Positions 23,667-33,142 of a DNA stretch of 64,000 bases are shown here, one piece after another. Source of the stretch: Erythrobasidium yunnanense (Eukaryota; Basidiomycota; Cystobasidiomycetes; Erythrobasidiales; Erythrobasidiaceae); contig BCJC01000002.1 of NCBI GenBank assembly GCA_001600175.1, forward strand, positions 1,771,111 to 1,835,110, read 5' to 3'. Each line of letters begins with the position of its first letter. Position 1 is the stretch's first letter. Below the pieces are notes generated by a model. The model was not told the DNA's origin. It was given only the letters and a program-made list of their open reading frames with translations, and ran no database searches. The translations under genes were made by a program, and so were the position numbers.

Positions 23667-24772
23667 TCAGATACTTCGCGCCCTTGCTCGAGGGTTTGCG
23701 CGCTTTACAGGGGCGGTTTGGCTCGGTCCATTGCATGAGCAGTCCCAAGGATGAAAAGTAGGCTCGTGGCAGATAAGCCATGGGACAGAATGAGGATCGG
23801 AGAACTGAGGCGCAAGCCTTAGGCGCTGTAAGAGCCGTGCGAGCGGCCCCAAATGGCTCGGGATGTCATGCATCCCCACGGCCTTGTGTATAGCGAATGG
23901 GTATATTCGCTTAAGAAAGGGCCCCTGTTGTTGAGGTAGATGTTTGATGAAGCCTAGTGCCATTGGTCGATAGATCTCGTCCTTGGTACCTAAGACAGCT
24001 ATACCCAGCTCGTTAGCTTTGCCTTGCTTCAATCTGTATCAGTATAGCACACACCATGATTCAGACCGCAGATTTTGATTCTGGAAAGGCCGGTTTCGTT
24101 CAGAAGAAAGTCCATATAATCGTGCGCGTTGCTGACCTGCATCGATGTGTAAACAAGGATGCTGAATTCTTGTGCAGAACTGGAACAATATAATTCTGAT
24201 GCACCTTAGGGCAATCGATAGTCTGCAACATGCGGATGCTCTCCCATAGATTGGACCTTGACCGGTCACAGTGCACGACAGTCGACGTCCTCCGGGACGT
24301 CGGACTGGACGAAGCGCAAAAACCTAGGATGGCGGACAAGCATTCTACGTAGTCGAGAGACAGCGGGATGGGTAGTATTGCAGAAATTGGTACCCGCTTC
24401 GAAGCGGTCATCGAGGAGAGTATCAGGGATACCAATGCGCTCTAGTATATCCGCAAGCATCTTATGTCCACTTGGCTTTCGCCGAACGCGTACTAGCAGG
24501 CTACAGTGACATTTGGATGCGAAAGGCCATCGCGTGTCAGAATGTTTGTCGACCAGCGCGATGAGCCAATCTTCGATGTATGTGAATAGTTCAGGTGGTA
24601 GAGCTGCTAGATTGAAGCATCCTGCTTTCGTGGATCCAGCATCACGCGCTTGTCTGTTTCTGACCAGCCGAACAGTACGAATTGCTTGCCAAACCACTGC
24701 GCCTTTCATGAGATAACGTGGGCTTGTAATAAAGCCGTAGCATGTGTACTTGAGGGGTATGCGGTCCTGCAT
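23667..24772 (-). pseudogene. Orphan tandem family A, copy 1 (frame-disrupted)
   Basis: This is the most diverged copy of a three-gene array. Exon 1 begins MQDRIPLKYTCYGFITSP, then WQAIRTVRLVRNRQ, then the F-box-like NLAALPPELFTYIEDWLI. Near 24266-24273 the frame shifts by one base. Up to there it reads ...PEDVDCRAL and stops. The matching continuation (RSRSNLWESIRMLQTIDCPK) lies in the next frame and ends at a good donor. Exon 2, 24055-24136, is exactly 82 nt, as in copies 2 and 3, with the same phase. Exon 3, ending at 23989, carries RPMALGFIKHLP and IPSHLGPL, aligned to TRHLPPADG and IAHVGWHL in the others. The 3' end is uncertain: stop at 23667, or a splice at about 23708. It is probably decaying, or the base change is a sequence error. 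Confidence 0.55.
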
Positions 24773-25020
24773 AAGTTCGCGCAAGAAGGATATCTCTGCG
24801 TTGTGCGTTTGGCAAATCGAAAAGGTAGCAAAATTCAGATCGCATCATGCAAGGTGTAGCTATGCTGTAGGATGACGAAGAGTAGCTATATTAACCTAGT
24901 ATCGACATCAAAGCTATCCTATACTACATACAACAATGTGACCTTCAGCTGAAAGATCTCGTCCGGGGCATGTAGGACTTCAATCGAGCATGGCTTATAT
25001 GTGAGAACCCCGTTTCGGCA

Positions 25021-26151
25021 TCACAAGCTTTCCACTGAAGGAGCGGGCTGCTGGAGAGTTCTCGAGCATAATGCCCAGGCGGTGGCCATCAGCTGCGAGA
25101 GCTGCCATCAATATCTTGCTATGGCTCAGTGCTCACTTTACATACCTTTCTGTCATATCCTGGCTGATGGAAGGCCACCCAAGGATCGCCATGAGCTAAG
25201 ACGTAGAAGCGTTCCAAGTGCCAGCCGACATGAGCGATAGATTCCGGTATGGTCGAAGTTTCAAGATGCTTCTCCAAAACGTATCGTCTGCGCAAGTGAA
25301 GACCATCTGCAGGCGGAAGATGTCTTGTGATGCCCAGAGATACCAGATTACTCCTGGGGTCCCCGTCGATCGCGCCTGCGACAAATTGGTTGACGAAAGC
25401 CATCAACCTGTTGTGAAGGGGCGAAAGGCACCAAACTTACGCGTATCGATATCAATGACATGTATCTTGCTAATCGAATGCTCGAAGAGAAAGTTGTCTA
25501 TCATGATGTTCCATAGCAAGGTCTGCCGCATGTTAAGACAGAGTAAGCGCTGAAGCTTTCGACCGTAAGGCTAGTCCCCACCTCTTCAGTAGGGCGGCTG
25601 TCCCCGAGATCCGATTGCCAATGCCAGAAATTAGACCACTTGTACAGACACTCGTCCAAATCTCCCGGACTAGTGGCATATAGCTGCGCGATCATCTTGA
25701 ACTCGGAATGTGATTCTACGAAACCTCGTATGCGACGGACGATAGGATGTTCGGTTTGTTCGAATGGCTTTCCGGCTTCGAAGCGGGCTTCGACGAGATG
25801 CGGAGATATTCCAAGTTGCTGACAATACTGCATTGCAAAACCTCGACCCGCCCGACTCGCCCAAACTCGCTCGACAGAGCTGCAACGACAGTAGCGCCCG
25901 AACGGCCAAATGTTATCGAAGTTGTCGAGTAGACTCTCAATAAGCCAGTATTCGAAGTAGTGATACAGTTCAGGCGGTAGGGCAGCGAAGTTGAAGACTC
26001 CACTGACAGCGGCAGATTTGCTGCTTGACTGCCGGTTCCTGATTAGGCGGACAATGCGGACAATAGACCAGACAGCAGCAGCCTCTGCAAGTCTGTGCAC
26101 AGGGACTAGGATTCCGTAACAGGTGTACTTCCTGGGAAGCGGCTGGCTCAT
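25021..26151 (-). CDS. Orphan tandem family A, copy 2
   Basis: Four exons (25582-26151, 25441-25522, 25146-25375, 25021-25092) encode 317 residues. Exon 1 has MSQPLPRKYTCYGILVPVHR, a short Ala/Val hydrophobic run, the basic stretch RIVRLIRNRQ, then NFAALPPELYHYFEYWLIES, which looks like a degenerate F-box. Later parts are SISKIHVIDID, SNLVSLGITRHLPPADGLHL, IAHVGWHLERFYVL, WVAFHQP and the end LMATAWALCSRT. Conserved His, Trp and Gly residues in the last third suggest a folded domain. I do not recognise the family. Exon sizes and phases equal copy 3 exactly (82 and 230 nt inner exons), which proves tandem duplication. Function unknown; a substrate adaptor role is only a guess from the F-box-like segment. 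Confidence 0.7.
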
Positions 26152-26507
26152 AACGGGATCGCAGATGGAGGAAAGCAAAAGAGGCACTGTTCACCTACCG
26201 TCACTTCGGTTATAGCGTATGCCGAGTCATGTCTCTTTGTTGTTGGACGGTAAAACGATTGACGTGGGAATAAACGTCGAGTTAGACGTTTCCCTGGGGT
26301 CTGAAAATCTTGCTCAAGGGTGACTGGCAGGGACGTAGGACAGCTGGACTGGAGCATTCCCACTCAGCCTGCGATTGAGCGAGTCCATGTTGCTTTCAAG
26401 GCATGCTGCCGTTGACCAGCGATGCCCAAAGGTTAGTGGGCAAGCGGTAGACCTTCCCGATCCGATGGACGACTCCTGTATTCACAAGTCTTCTCCAGCG
26501 ACCATGC

Positions 26508-26615
26508 CTGTCGTATCTCAATCAGACGAGTGCTGCGAATCGTCTGCCACATCTGAAGGGCCTTCGATAAGGACGAGCTTCTGAAGCAGGGGGAGACACG
26601 GCAAGATATGTAATG
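26508..26615 (-). pseudogene. Relic fragment of orphan family A
   Basis: Thirty-six codons on the minus strand read HYISCRV...KALQMWQTIRSTRLIEIRQ. This parallels the N-terminal block of family A (KYTCYGF...KGAVVWQAIRTVRLVRNRQ in copy 1). No F-box-like part or later exon is found next to it. It lies between copies 2 and 3 in the same orientation, so it is most simply the remnant of a fourth copy. The match is short and was judged by eye. Confidence 0.5.
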
Positions 26616-26750
26616 TCTCCTCGTTGATTGTGCATAGTATGAGCATCGTAGCGGGTGCGAAAGGCCCGATATCCCGATGTCGAAATGAGCCAGATCTGAA
26701 GGCAGGAGGGCAAGGAGCAAAAGACAACTATGCGAAGATTCGTGTGGTAT

Positions 26751-26792
26751 ACATTAAATGTACACTGAGATACACTAAATATACACTGAGAT
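26751..26792. repeat. Two tandem 21-bp direct repeats
   Basis: Units 26751-26771 and 26772-26792 differ at only two positions; both end in ACACTGAGAT. The pair lies in the spacer between family A copies 2 and 3. It may be a minisatellite seed or a duplicated binding site. Confidence 0.7.
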
Positions 26793-26887
26793 GTCAATGG
26801 CTACAGTATCGCTCCGCCGAAATTGACTGCTACAAAGGCTCGAAGTCTTCATGGCCTATCGCTGGCATGCAGAACAAGCTACATGCC

Positions 26888-28064
26888 TCACGGGATTGCA
26901 TGTCTGGAGCGAGGAGCAGATGTGCTCCTCACAGAGGCAACCTCAAGTTGCTGCGGCATCCCGTGGCAGGTCCTGGAGCACAAAGCCCAGGCGGTAGCCA
27001 TAAGCTGCTCACAGAGACAATCAGCAGCCTGCTTGATTTCCTGAATCCATCATGTAACATACCTGCTTGTCAAAATTTGGCTGATGGAACACATACCAAG
27101 ATGCGTGAGATGAAAGAACGAAGAAGCGGTTCAGATGCCAGCCGACATGTGCGATATGAGACGGTAGACAGGTAGTGTAGAGGTGCCTCTCGACCGTGTA
27201 ATACTTGTGTTTGCGGAGAAAAAGCCCATCTGCTAAGGGAAGGTGTGAAGTAACTGCCAAACCCACGAGATTTGCACTAGGATCGGTCTCGCCTGTAGCA
27301 TTACTTAGCTATCTTAAGGCAATCGTGATGTGCTAGCAAGATACAGCTTACAGTCGCCAATATCGTTGATGCGTATCTTGCTGAGGCCATGCTCATATAG
27401 GAAAATGTCAATCAGATATTCCCAGTGGTTTGTCTGTCAGATCACATAGGAATAAGTGTTACGTATGTGTCGAATCGACAGCTGATGGTACCTCTTCAGA
27501 GGAATCACAGCCTGATGTGGCCCCGGACAGCCTCCACCAAAAGTTTTCCCAGACTAATGGACAAATATCCAGATCACCCGGCATATTTTTATGCTTATCG
27601 ATTATCTCCTTGAATACAGGATCCAAAAGTAGAGACGTCCGAATGCGACGAACAGCTGGATGTGAGGATGTGTAGAACGAACTCCCGAATTCATAGTCAA
27701 ATTGTAGCGTGTCTGCAGGTGTACCATGCTGCTCCAAGTACTTGACCTTGAACTCGGTTCCTTCTCTACTGTTCCAAGCGCGTAATTGAGGACTGCAACG
27801 GCAGTAAGCATTGAACTGCCATACATCGTGAATGTCGAGATCTAGGATAGCGATGAGCCAATCTTCGAGGTATAGGTAGACTTCTTGTGGTAGAATAGCG
27901 AGGTTCATCGTGCCAGGAATCGGTGGCTGCTGGTTGCTTTGCTGTCTCTTCCTGATCATACGGATCAGCCGGACGCGGCTCCAAACAGCAGCTGCTGCGG
28001 CGACTATGTATATAGGTACGATAACCCCAAAGCAGGTATATCTACGTGGCAGCCCTTCCGCCAT
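26888..28064 (-). CDS. Orphan tandem family A, copy 3
   Basis: Four exons (27492-28064, 27352-27433, 27063-27292, 26888-27004) encode 333 residues. The start is MAEGLPRRYTCFGVIVPIY, followed by an Ala/Val-rich hydrophobic run and RVRLIRMIRKRQ, then the F-box-like NLAILPQEVYLYLEDWLIAI. Exon 2 gives TNHWEYLIDIFLYEHGLSKI. Exon 3 gives SANLVGLAVTSHLPLADGLF, IAHVGWHLNRFFVL and WYVFHQPNFDKQ. The last exon starts LMATAWALCSRT as in copy 2, then diverges. The hydrophobic run (about 14 residues) is too short for a confident membrane helix. This is the most complete copy and may be the parent. The family is unrecognised. Confidence 0.7.
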
Positions 28065-28480
28065 TGTGCGAAATGCTCGTGGTAGAAGACCAAGGGTAGT
28101 GAGCTTGTCAAGCTGTCGAACACAGCGCCCCTGCCTTCCGAGTCATGTGTAGGCTTCAGCTGTATCTCAACGTCATGTCGACAAATGCCAGGCATGTATT
28201 TGTCCGCTTTCTGAAGTTCCACAAATCAGGTTCAGACGGGGATCGGGTATATAGGCTGGCAGCTGTCAAGAAGCCAAAGCAGCTGAGATGGGTCGCGAGA
28301 CGTCTTGAAATCGAAGGGATTGTATCGAAGCTGTAGGGTACAGCTGCAGCTGGGTCTCCGCACCGGCAGAGCTCGATCAGTCTAGCCCCTATCGTAGGGA
28401 AGACTCAGCCTAACGAGCTTGAACTCCGACTGCAAAGACTTCTTCGTCTGTCATCCATTCATCAGCACTGATACTCCACC
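28065..28480. other. Divergent promoter region between family A copy 3 and the DHA2 transporter
   Basis: These 416 bases lie between two divergent start codons. Short frames only. A pyrimidine-rich stretch at 28437-28480 precedes the transporter's ATG. Confidence 0.4.
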
Positions 28481-30680
28481 ATGGCCGCTGTCGATAGAGC
28501 TACCGAGCGTACTCCGCTCATCCGAAATCGCGCTGGCTCATCTGCTGCTGCTGAAGCTGAAGAGACGGCTGCCTCTGGCTCTGCATTCTTCTCGGGAATT
28601 GGTGCTTCTGCTTGCTGCTAGTCGACATGAATGAGGCTGATGCTGGACCAACTGCGTAGCTCTTGATCCCAATGCCTCTGGCTTCCCCGTCCCAAACACG
28701 GTCGCCGAAGAAGATGAGGAGACATCTGCTGCGCCAGCTGCTGCCCCGGCGCCAGAAGCTCCTGCACGGTCTGATCTCTGTACGTATCGCGGTCAGTATG
28801 GCCCCTCGACTTTGCTGACTTTCTTCATCTAGTCGTCATATTGGGCGGAATGTGGATTGGGTGAGATGCGCTCGCCTCGAAACATCAAAAGCAGGCTCTG
28901 ACATACTAGCAATGGATCGTCAGCACATTCCTCGCTGCTCTCGACGGTACAATCGTTGCGACTGTAGGTCTAGCTCGAGGGTTTTAGGAAGCCCCGCTGA
29001 TAAGGCTCTCACAGGTCCTCTCTACTATTGGGTCAGAGTTTGGCAAGAGTGACGAGATCTCATGGCTTGGTACTTCATACCTCCTGACCTGCACGGCCTT
29101 CCAGCCGCTCTAGTGAGTCGGTCTCTCTCGAATGCCATGCTTCAACTTATCTCGATTGCTGCGCAGCGGACGATTCTCCGACATCTTCGGTCGCAAGGTC
29201 GCTACACTCTTTGCATCTGCAGTCTTCTTGCTTGGATCGCTCGCATGCGGTCTTTCCCGAACCTTTCCCCAGCTCATCGCTGCCCGTGCTTTCGCTGGAA
29301 TTGGAGGAGGAGGTCAGGCTTTCTTGAGTAACATCGTTACCGTACGAGCATGCTAACAGACTTCGGTCGTCAGGCCTTACCACCATGTCCTCCATCGTCA
29401 CTTCCGATCTCGTCTCTCTCCGTGAGCGAGGTACTTACCAAGGTCTAGGAAACGTCGTCTATGCAGGTGGAGCTGCTATTGGAGGTCCTCTTGGTGGATA
29501 CCTCGGACAGACAGTCGGCTGGCGATGGGCTTTCCTGATTCAAGTCCCGCTCTGCGCTATCCACTTTGGCGTAGTATCCTGGAAAGTCAACATTCCAGCT
29601 GGTCCAGGATCTGTCCTTGAGAAGATGAAGAGAATCGACTTCCTAGGTGCTCTCACCTTGGTCGGCTCAGTCTCCCTCATCCTTGTTGGACTCAGCTTGG
29701 GAGGCAACCAGCTTCCTTGGGACGCGCCTCTCGTCTACGGTTCCCTCATCGGCGGCTTTATTCTTCTCATCATCTTTGTCTTGGTCGAGAAGTATGTTGC
29801 AAGAGAGCCACTCCTACCTCTCCGCGTGCTGTTCAATAGAACACCTCTTTTCGTGGCTCTCACAAATTGGTTCATCACTATGTCTCAGTTCGGTATCCTG
29901 TACCAAGTACCTCTGTACTTCGTTGCAGTCGAGCAGACTACCTCTTCTCAGTCCGGTCTCTACCTCATCCCCAATGCCGTTCTAGCTTCAACGGCCTCCC
30001 TTCTGGCTGGTATCTACATGGCCAGAACTGGTGTTTACAAGAACCTTCTCATTATCTCTGGTCTATGCGGCATCGCCGGTCCTCTCATGATGACTTTCTG
30101 GAATTACAAGCATCCTAGCCCGGCTCTCTACTGGATCTCCATGATCCCAGGTGGTATTGGATATGGTGCAATCTTGACCATCATCGTAGTGGCCTTGATC
30201 AGTGCCGTAGACCCCAAAGATATGGCTGCTGCCACTGGTGTTTCTTATCTCTTCAGGTAAGCAAGCGTAACTACAGGCTATCGTGCCGTGCTAGACTTTG
30301 CTGACATGCATGCTGGTTTTCACAGAGCTACAGGAAGCGTCCTCGGTATCGCCGTCAGCACTTCTATCCTCCAGCAATCGCTTAAGGAAAAGCTCGGCAA
30401 ATACTTTGTTGGCAAGCACGCCGACCGAACCATCGATGCTATCAGACGCAATGTCGACTACATTCGTGAACTCAAAGGCAACGAGCGGGCTGCCGCCATC
30501 CAAGCTTATGCAGAGTCCATGCATCTGGTCTTCATTGCTATCACGATCGCTGCCGTCGCTGCTGTAAGTCGAAGCTATCTCAAGTACTAAGGTATGATGT
30601 GGAATGTAGGCTGACATGGTCTGTTACAGTTCGTTTCGCTGCTGTTCATCCAGCAGCACCATCTACCTGGCAAGAAATAA
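28481..30680 (+). CDS. MFS transporter, DHA2 type, possible vacuolar amino-acid/drug transporter
   Basis: Nine exons (28481-28601, 28660-28779, 28833-28860, 28924-28963, 29015-29112, 29167-29312, 29374-30256, 30326-30563, 30630-30680) encode 574 residues, the normal size for 14-helix DHA2 proteins. Signatures in order: FLAALDGTIVAT (helix 1), SWLGTSYLLTCTAFQPLYG, GRFSDIFGRK (motif A), ARAFAGIGGGGLTTMSSIV (motif C region), VSLRERGTYQG, GGPLGGYL and GWRWAFLIQVPL. The N-terminus TERTPLIRNR resembles an acidic-dileucine vacuolar sorting signal, as in fungal Vba/Fnx transporters. So vacuolar basic amino-acid uptake is a reasonable guess. Plasma-membrane drug export is the alternative. Confidence 0.85.
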
Positions 30681-30850
30681 GCGCTGTCATTCAAGCTTAG
30701 GCAAGCGTGGATAAGCTTCGCGCTTGCTATGGATGTTGAGGTACAGTGAACGAAGCTGTAGAGCGTGCGATTCCAAGTCTTGCAAATGAATGTGTATTTC
30801 AAGCTAGAGACAGCTTAGGTATCCTCTATTACAGTCTTCGCGGGTATCAA

Positions 30851-31794
30851 TCAGTTTATGCGTGCCAATACTCGTGATTTCTGCGCAGGGTTGCCATGAG
30901 CGTCGGGAAAAGCGTATGCTTTCCGAGGGTCCGCATACTGGTTTGCAATAAACTGATCATAGCCAGCTGGTGCCAAATCAAGGGCATAGTTTGGAGGACT
31001 CGTAGTACCATGAGATGGTGCGCTTCCGCCATTGCCGCTGTCGACAGCTCCAAGCTCGAAGCCTGATACATCTTGCGAGATGGGTCGCTTTAGGGTTTTG
31101 GTGCCAGAAGTAGGTGCCAGAGCTGCAGGAATAGGTATTGTGGAAGCCAAGGGCACGTTTTCGTCATCCTCATCATCAGCATGTCCACTCTCGTGACCGG
31201 GCAGAGGTAGACCATTGTTAGCGGCATGCAGAGGCTGCCAGTTGGCGAGACCAGGTGCTGCAACAGGTGCATATCAGTAAGCGTACCCTCCTTATGTACT
31301 GCATGGCTTACAATTGTCAGCCAGCACTGCTTTCTTGACAAGAGCTGTCGCTGGAGGTTCGGGCGTAACGACATCTGCAGGCCATGTAGCTTGATATATG
31401 AATGTGGCTTAGAACATGAAACTTTAGCCGCCAGAGCTTGGTGCTCAGCCGTAACACTCACCAGGCTTAGGGTGAGGTGCGGCATATGTCACACTGTTGT
31501 ATACATCCTCTCTCCAGCGTAGGATTTCTTCGTACTTCATGATGACGTTCTAGGTGTTTGAGGGCGGGCTAGAGTGATGGAAATCGCGAGGGTCGCAGAC
31601 CTGACGGGATTGGCTAGTAAGGAGGCGGATATACAGACCTGCTGTAATCGAGTGAAGCTGTTTAGAGCTAAGCAAAGCAGAGTTGAGCCTGATTGAGCCT
31701 TAAGAGAGGCTTTGTCCGGGCCACCTGCGTCGCGGATGCGATCCTCCAGATGGCGGTGAAAGGTATGGACCTGAAGGGGTTTTTCCAGATCCAC
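30851..31794 (-). CDS. Unrecognised protein with helical N-terminus, 5' end uncertain
   Basis: Exons 31462-31549, 31312-31389 and 30851-31257 are in phase. A further upstream exon, 31639-31794, also joins in phase (SFTRLQQ|NVIMKYEE). It opens on GTG with no ATG, and a CAG before GTCCATACC near 31770 may be the true acceptor of a still earlier exon. The simplest ATG start is 31540 (MKYEEILRWREDVYNSV), giving 184 residues. The upstream part (FHRHLEDRI, LALNSFTRLQQ) looks like a short helical bundle. The C-terminal half is Pro/Gly-rich and disordered (SGFELGAVDSG, PAGYDQFIANQYADP). No known domain is recognised. Confidence 0.55.
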
Positions 31795-31863
31795 GCAGTA
31801 GAGTCAGCACGTTGGGACGTTTCGCATCAACAGGGTGATAAGTCCTCCTGCTCTTATGAAGGT

Positions 31864-32880
31864 TTACTGCGGAATGGAGGTCCGCATTCTTTGATCGGCC
31901 TTTCTAACGAGTCTCTTCGTGATAATATTGACAGTTGAGTATCTAATGACAAACTCTTTTGCTGTCCGTTTGCGCGATTCGAGAGCATTACGACCCTGAC
32001 CAGCGTGCCTTAACCGACGAACAAGTTTCGTAAGGATTCTGGCGTCTTGCTCATGTTCGAAATCGGTTTGTGCGAACCGTAGAATTTCGTTCTTGCCGTC
32101 ATAAGTGGTGATCACGACTGCTGAACAATCGTTTCCTGATGGAGCGGTAAGGGTTGGCTCGATCTTCACGATCGTTCGCTCGCAGGCGACTATTCTTGCA
32201 TGGCCTACTGTGAAGCTAGCGATGCCGCCATACATGTCGTACAGAGGCAGCGACCTCAGACCGCAGAATTGCGAATCGAGAAATACAAGCGTCTCTTGGA
32301 TCTCGACGGATTTATCCTTGAAGAGTGTTGCGTAGGTCGCGTTGTAGTCGATATACGGATACTGTTTGATGAAGTTTTCCACTATGTTGAGCGGAGAGCG
32401 TGTACCGAGAGCCTGAGCTTTCTGAAGAATGCGTCCTAGAGTATCTAGATCAGAGTGGAATGGCGTAAGGTATTTGCCGAAGTTCGCGCGACGGTAATCC
32501 TTCACCGTAGTCTTGATGACCGGCTCGCTTAGGTAGGAGAATTGGCCTGTACTCTTTCCAAGCACTATATCCAGAACCCGCGCTCGCTGTTTCGGCTGTT
32601 CCATCGCCCAAGCCCAAGCTTTGAGCGGATCCGAGGAACAATCCGCTCGAGAGGCCTTCCCCTCTGCACTGCTGATAACTGTACTCGTTCGCTTTTCTGG
32701 CTGTATCTCTCCCATGTCACTAGATCTCCGGTGTGCGAGAGGCACGCTAGCTGGCTTGAAAGTTGTTCGAAGACTGTTTGATGCAGGCGAAAGATTGCTG
32801 TCCGTTCCAGCTGAAGACCGACGTCTGGAAGGAGTGCTCCAGTGCGAGCCTTGACGGAGCCCAAGTCGAGGTGCCGGCAT
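31864..32880 (-). CDS. Orphan tandem family B, single-repeat member
   Basis: An intronless frame of 338 residues starts at an ATG. Residues 1-75 are Ser/Arg-rich and disordered. A conserved block follows: PKQRARVLDIVLGKSTGQFSY, PFHSDLDTLGRI, SPLNIVENFIKQYPYIDYNATYA. The C-terminal block has DSQFCGLRSLPLYDMYGGIAS, VVITTYDGKNEILRF and DARILTKLVRRLRHA. It aligns over its length with the second half of the next gene, with the shared signatures LNIVxxFIKQYPxIxYNxxYA and TTYDGKNEL/ILxF. Long intronless frame, consistent composition and a clear paralogue make it a real gene. No domain or function is recognised; it has no signal peptide or membrane helix. Confidence 0.7.
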   Translation of the reverse strand: MPAPRLGLRQGSHWSTPSRRRSSAGTDSNLSPASNSLRTTFKPASVPLAHRRSSDMGEIQPEKRTSTVISSAEGKASRADCSSDPLKAWAWAMEQPKQRARVLDIVLGKSTGQFSYLSEPVIKTTVKDYRRANFGKYLTPFHSDLDTLGRILQKAQALGTRSPLNIVENFIKQYPYIDYNATYATLFKDKSVEIQETLVFLDSQFCGLRSLPLYDMYGGIASFTVGHARIVACERTIVKIEPTLTAPSGNDCSAVVITTYDGKNEILRFAQTDFEHEQDARILTKLVRRLRHAGQGRNALESRKRTAKEFVIRYSTVNIITKRLVRKADQRMRTSIPQ

Positions 32881-33142
32881 GAAGCTTGGAAGATTCGAGC
32901 GATTCCAGATCTTCCTGTCAGCAACGGCTGTTCAGCAGATCTCAAGAAAGCTGGAGGCGCACACGTACCGCTGTGAGGACAGATTGTCCCGCAGGGACAA
33001 TCTAGGCTTAACTGTAGAGAAGAAAGGGGTGATAGGCGGAGCCGGACCGGACAGAGTGAGAGCAGATTGGCAAGTCAACGAGGCTTTGCAGATTAGAGCA
33101 GCGGAATTGCAATAAAGCACGAGTGTGAGCTACAGATCCGAG

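Noticed and set aside
25840-26151. Calling family A true F-box proteins
   Set aside because: The LPPELxxYxExWLI segment is suggestive, but the rest of the F-box consensus is missing; kept as F-box-like only.
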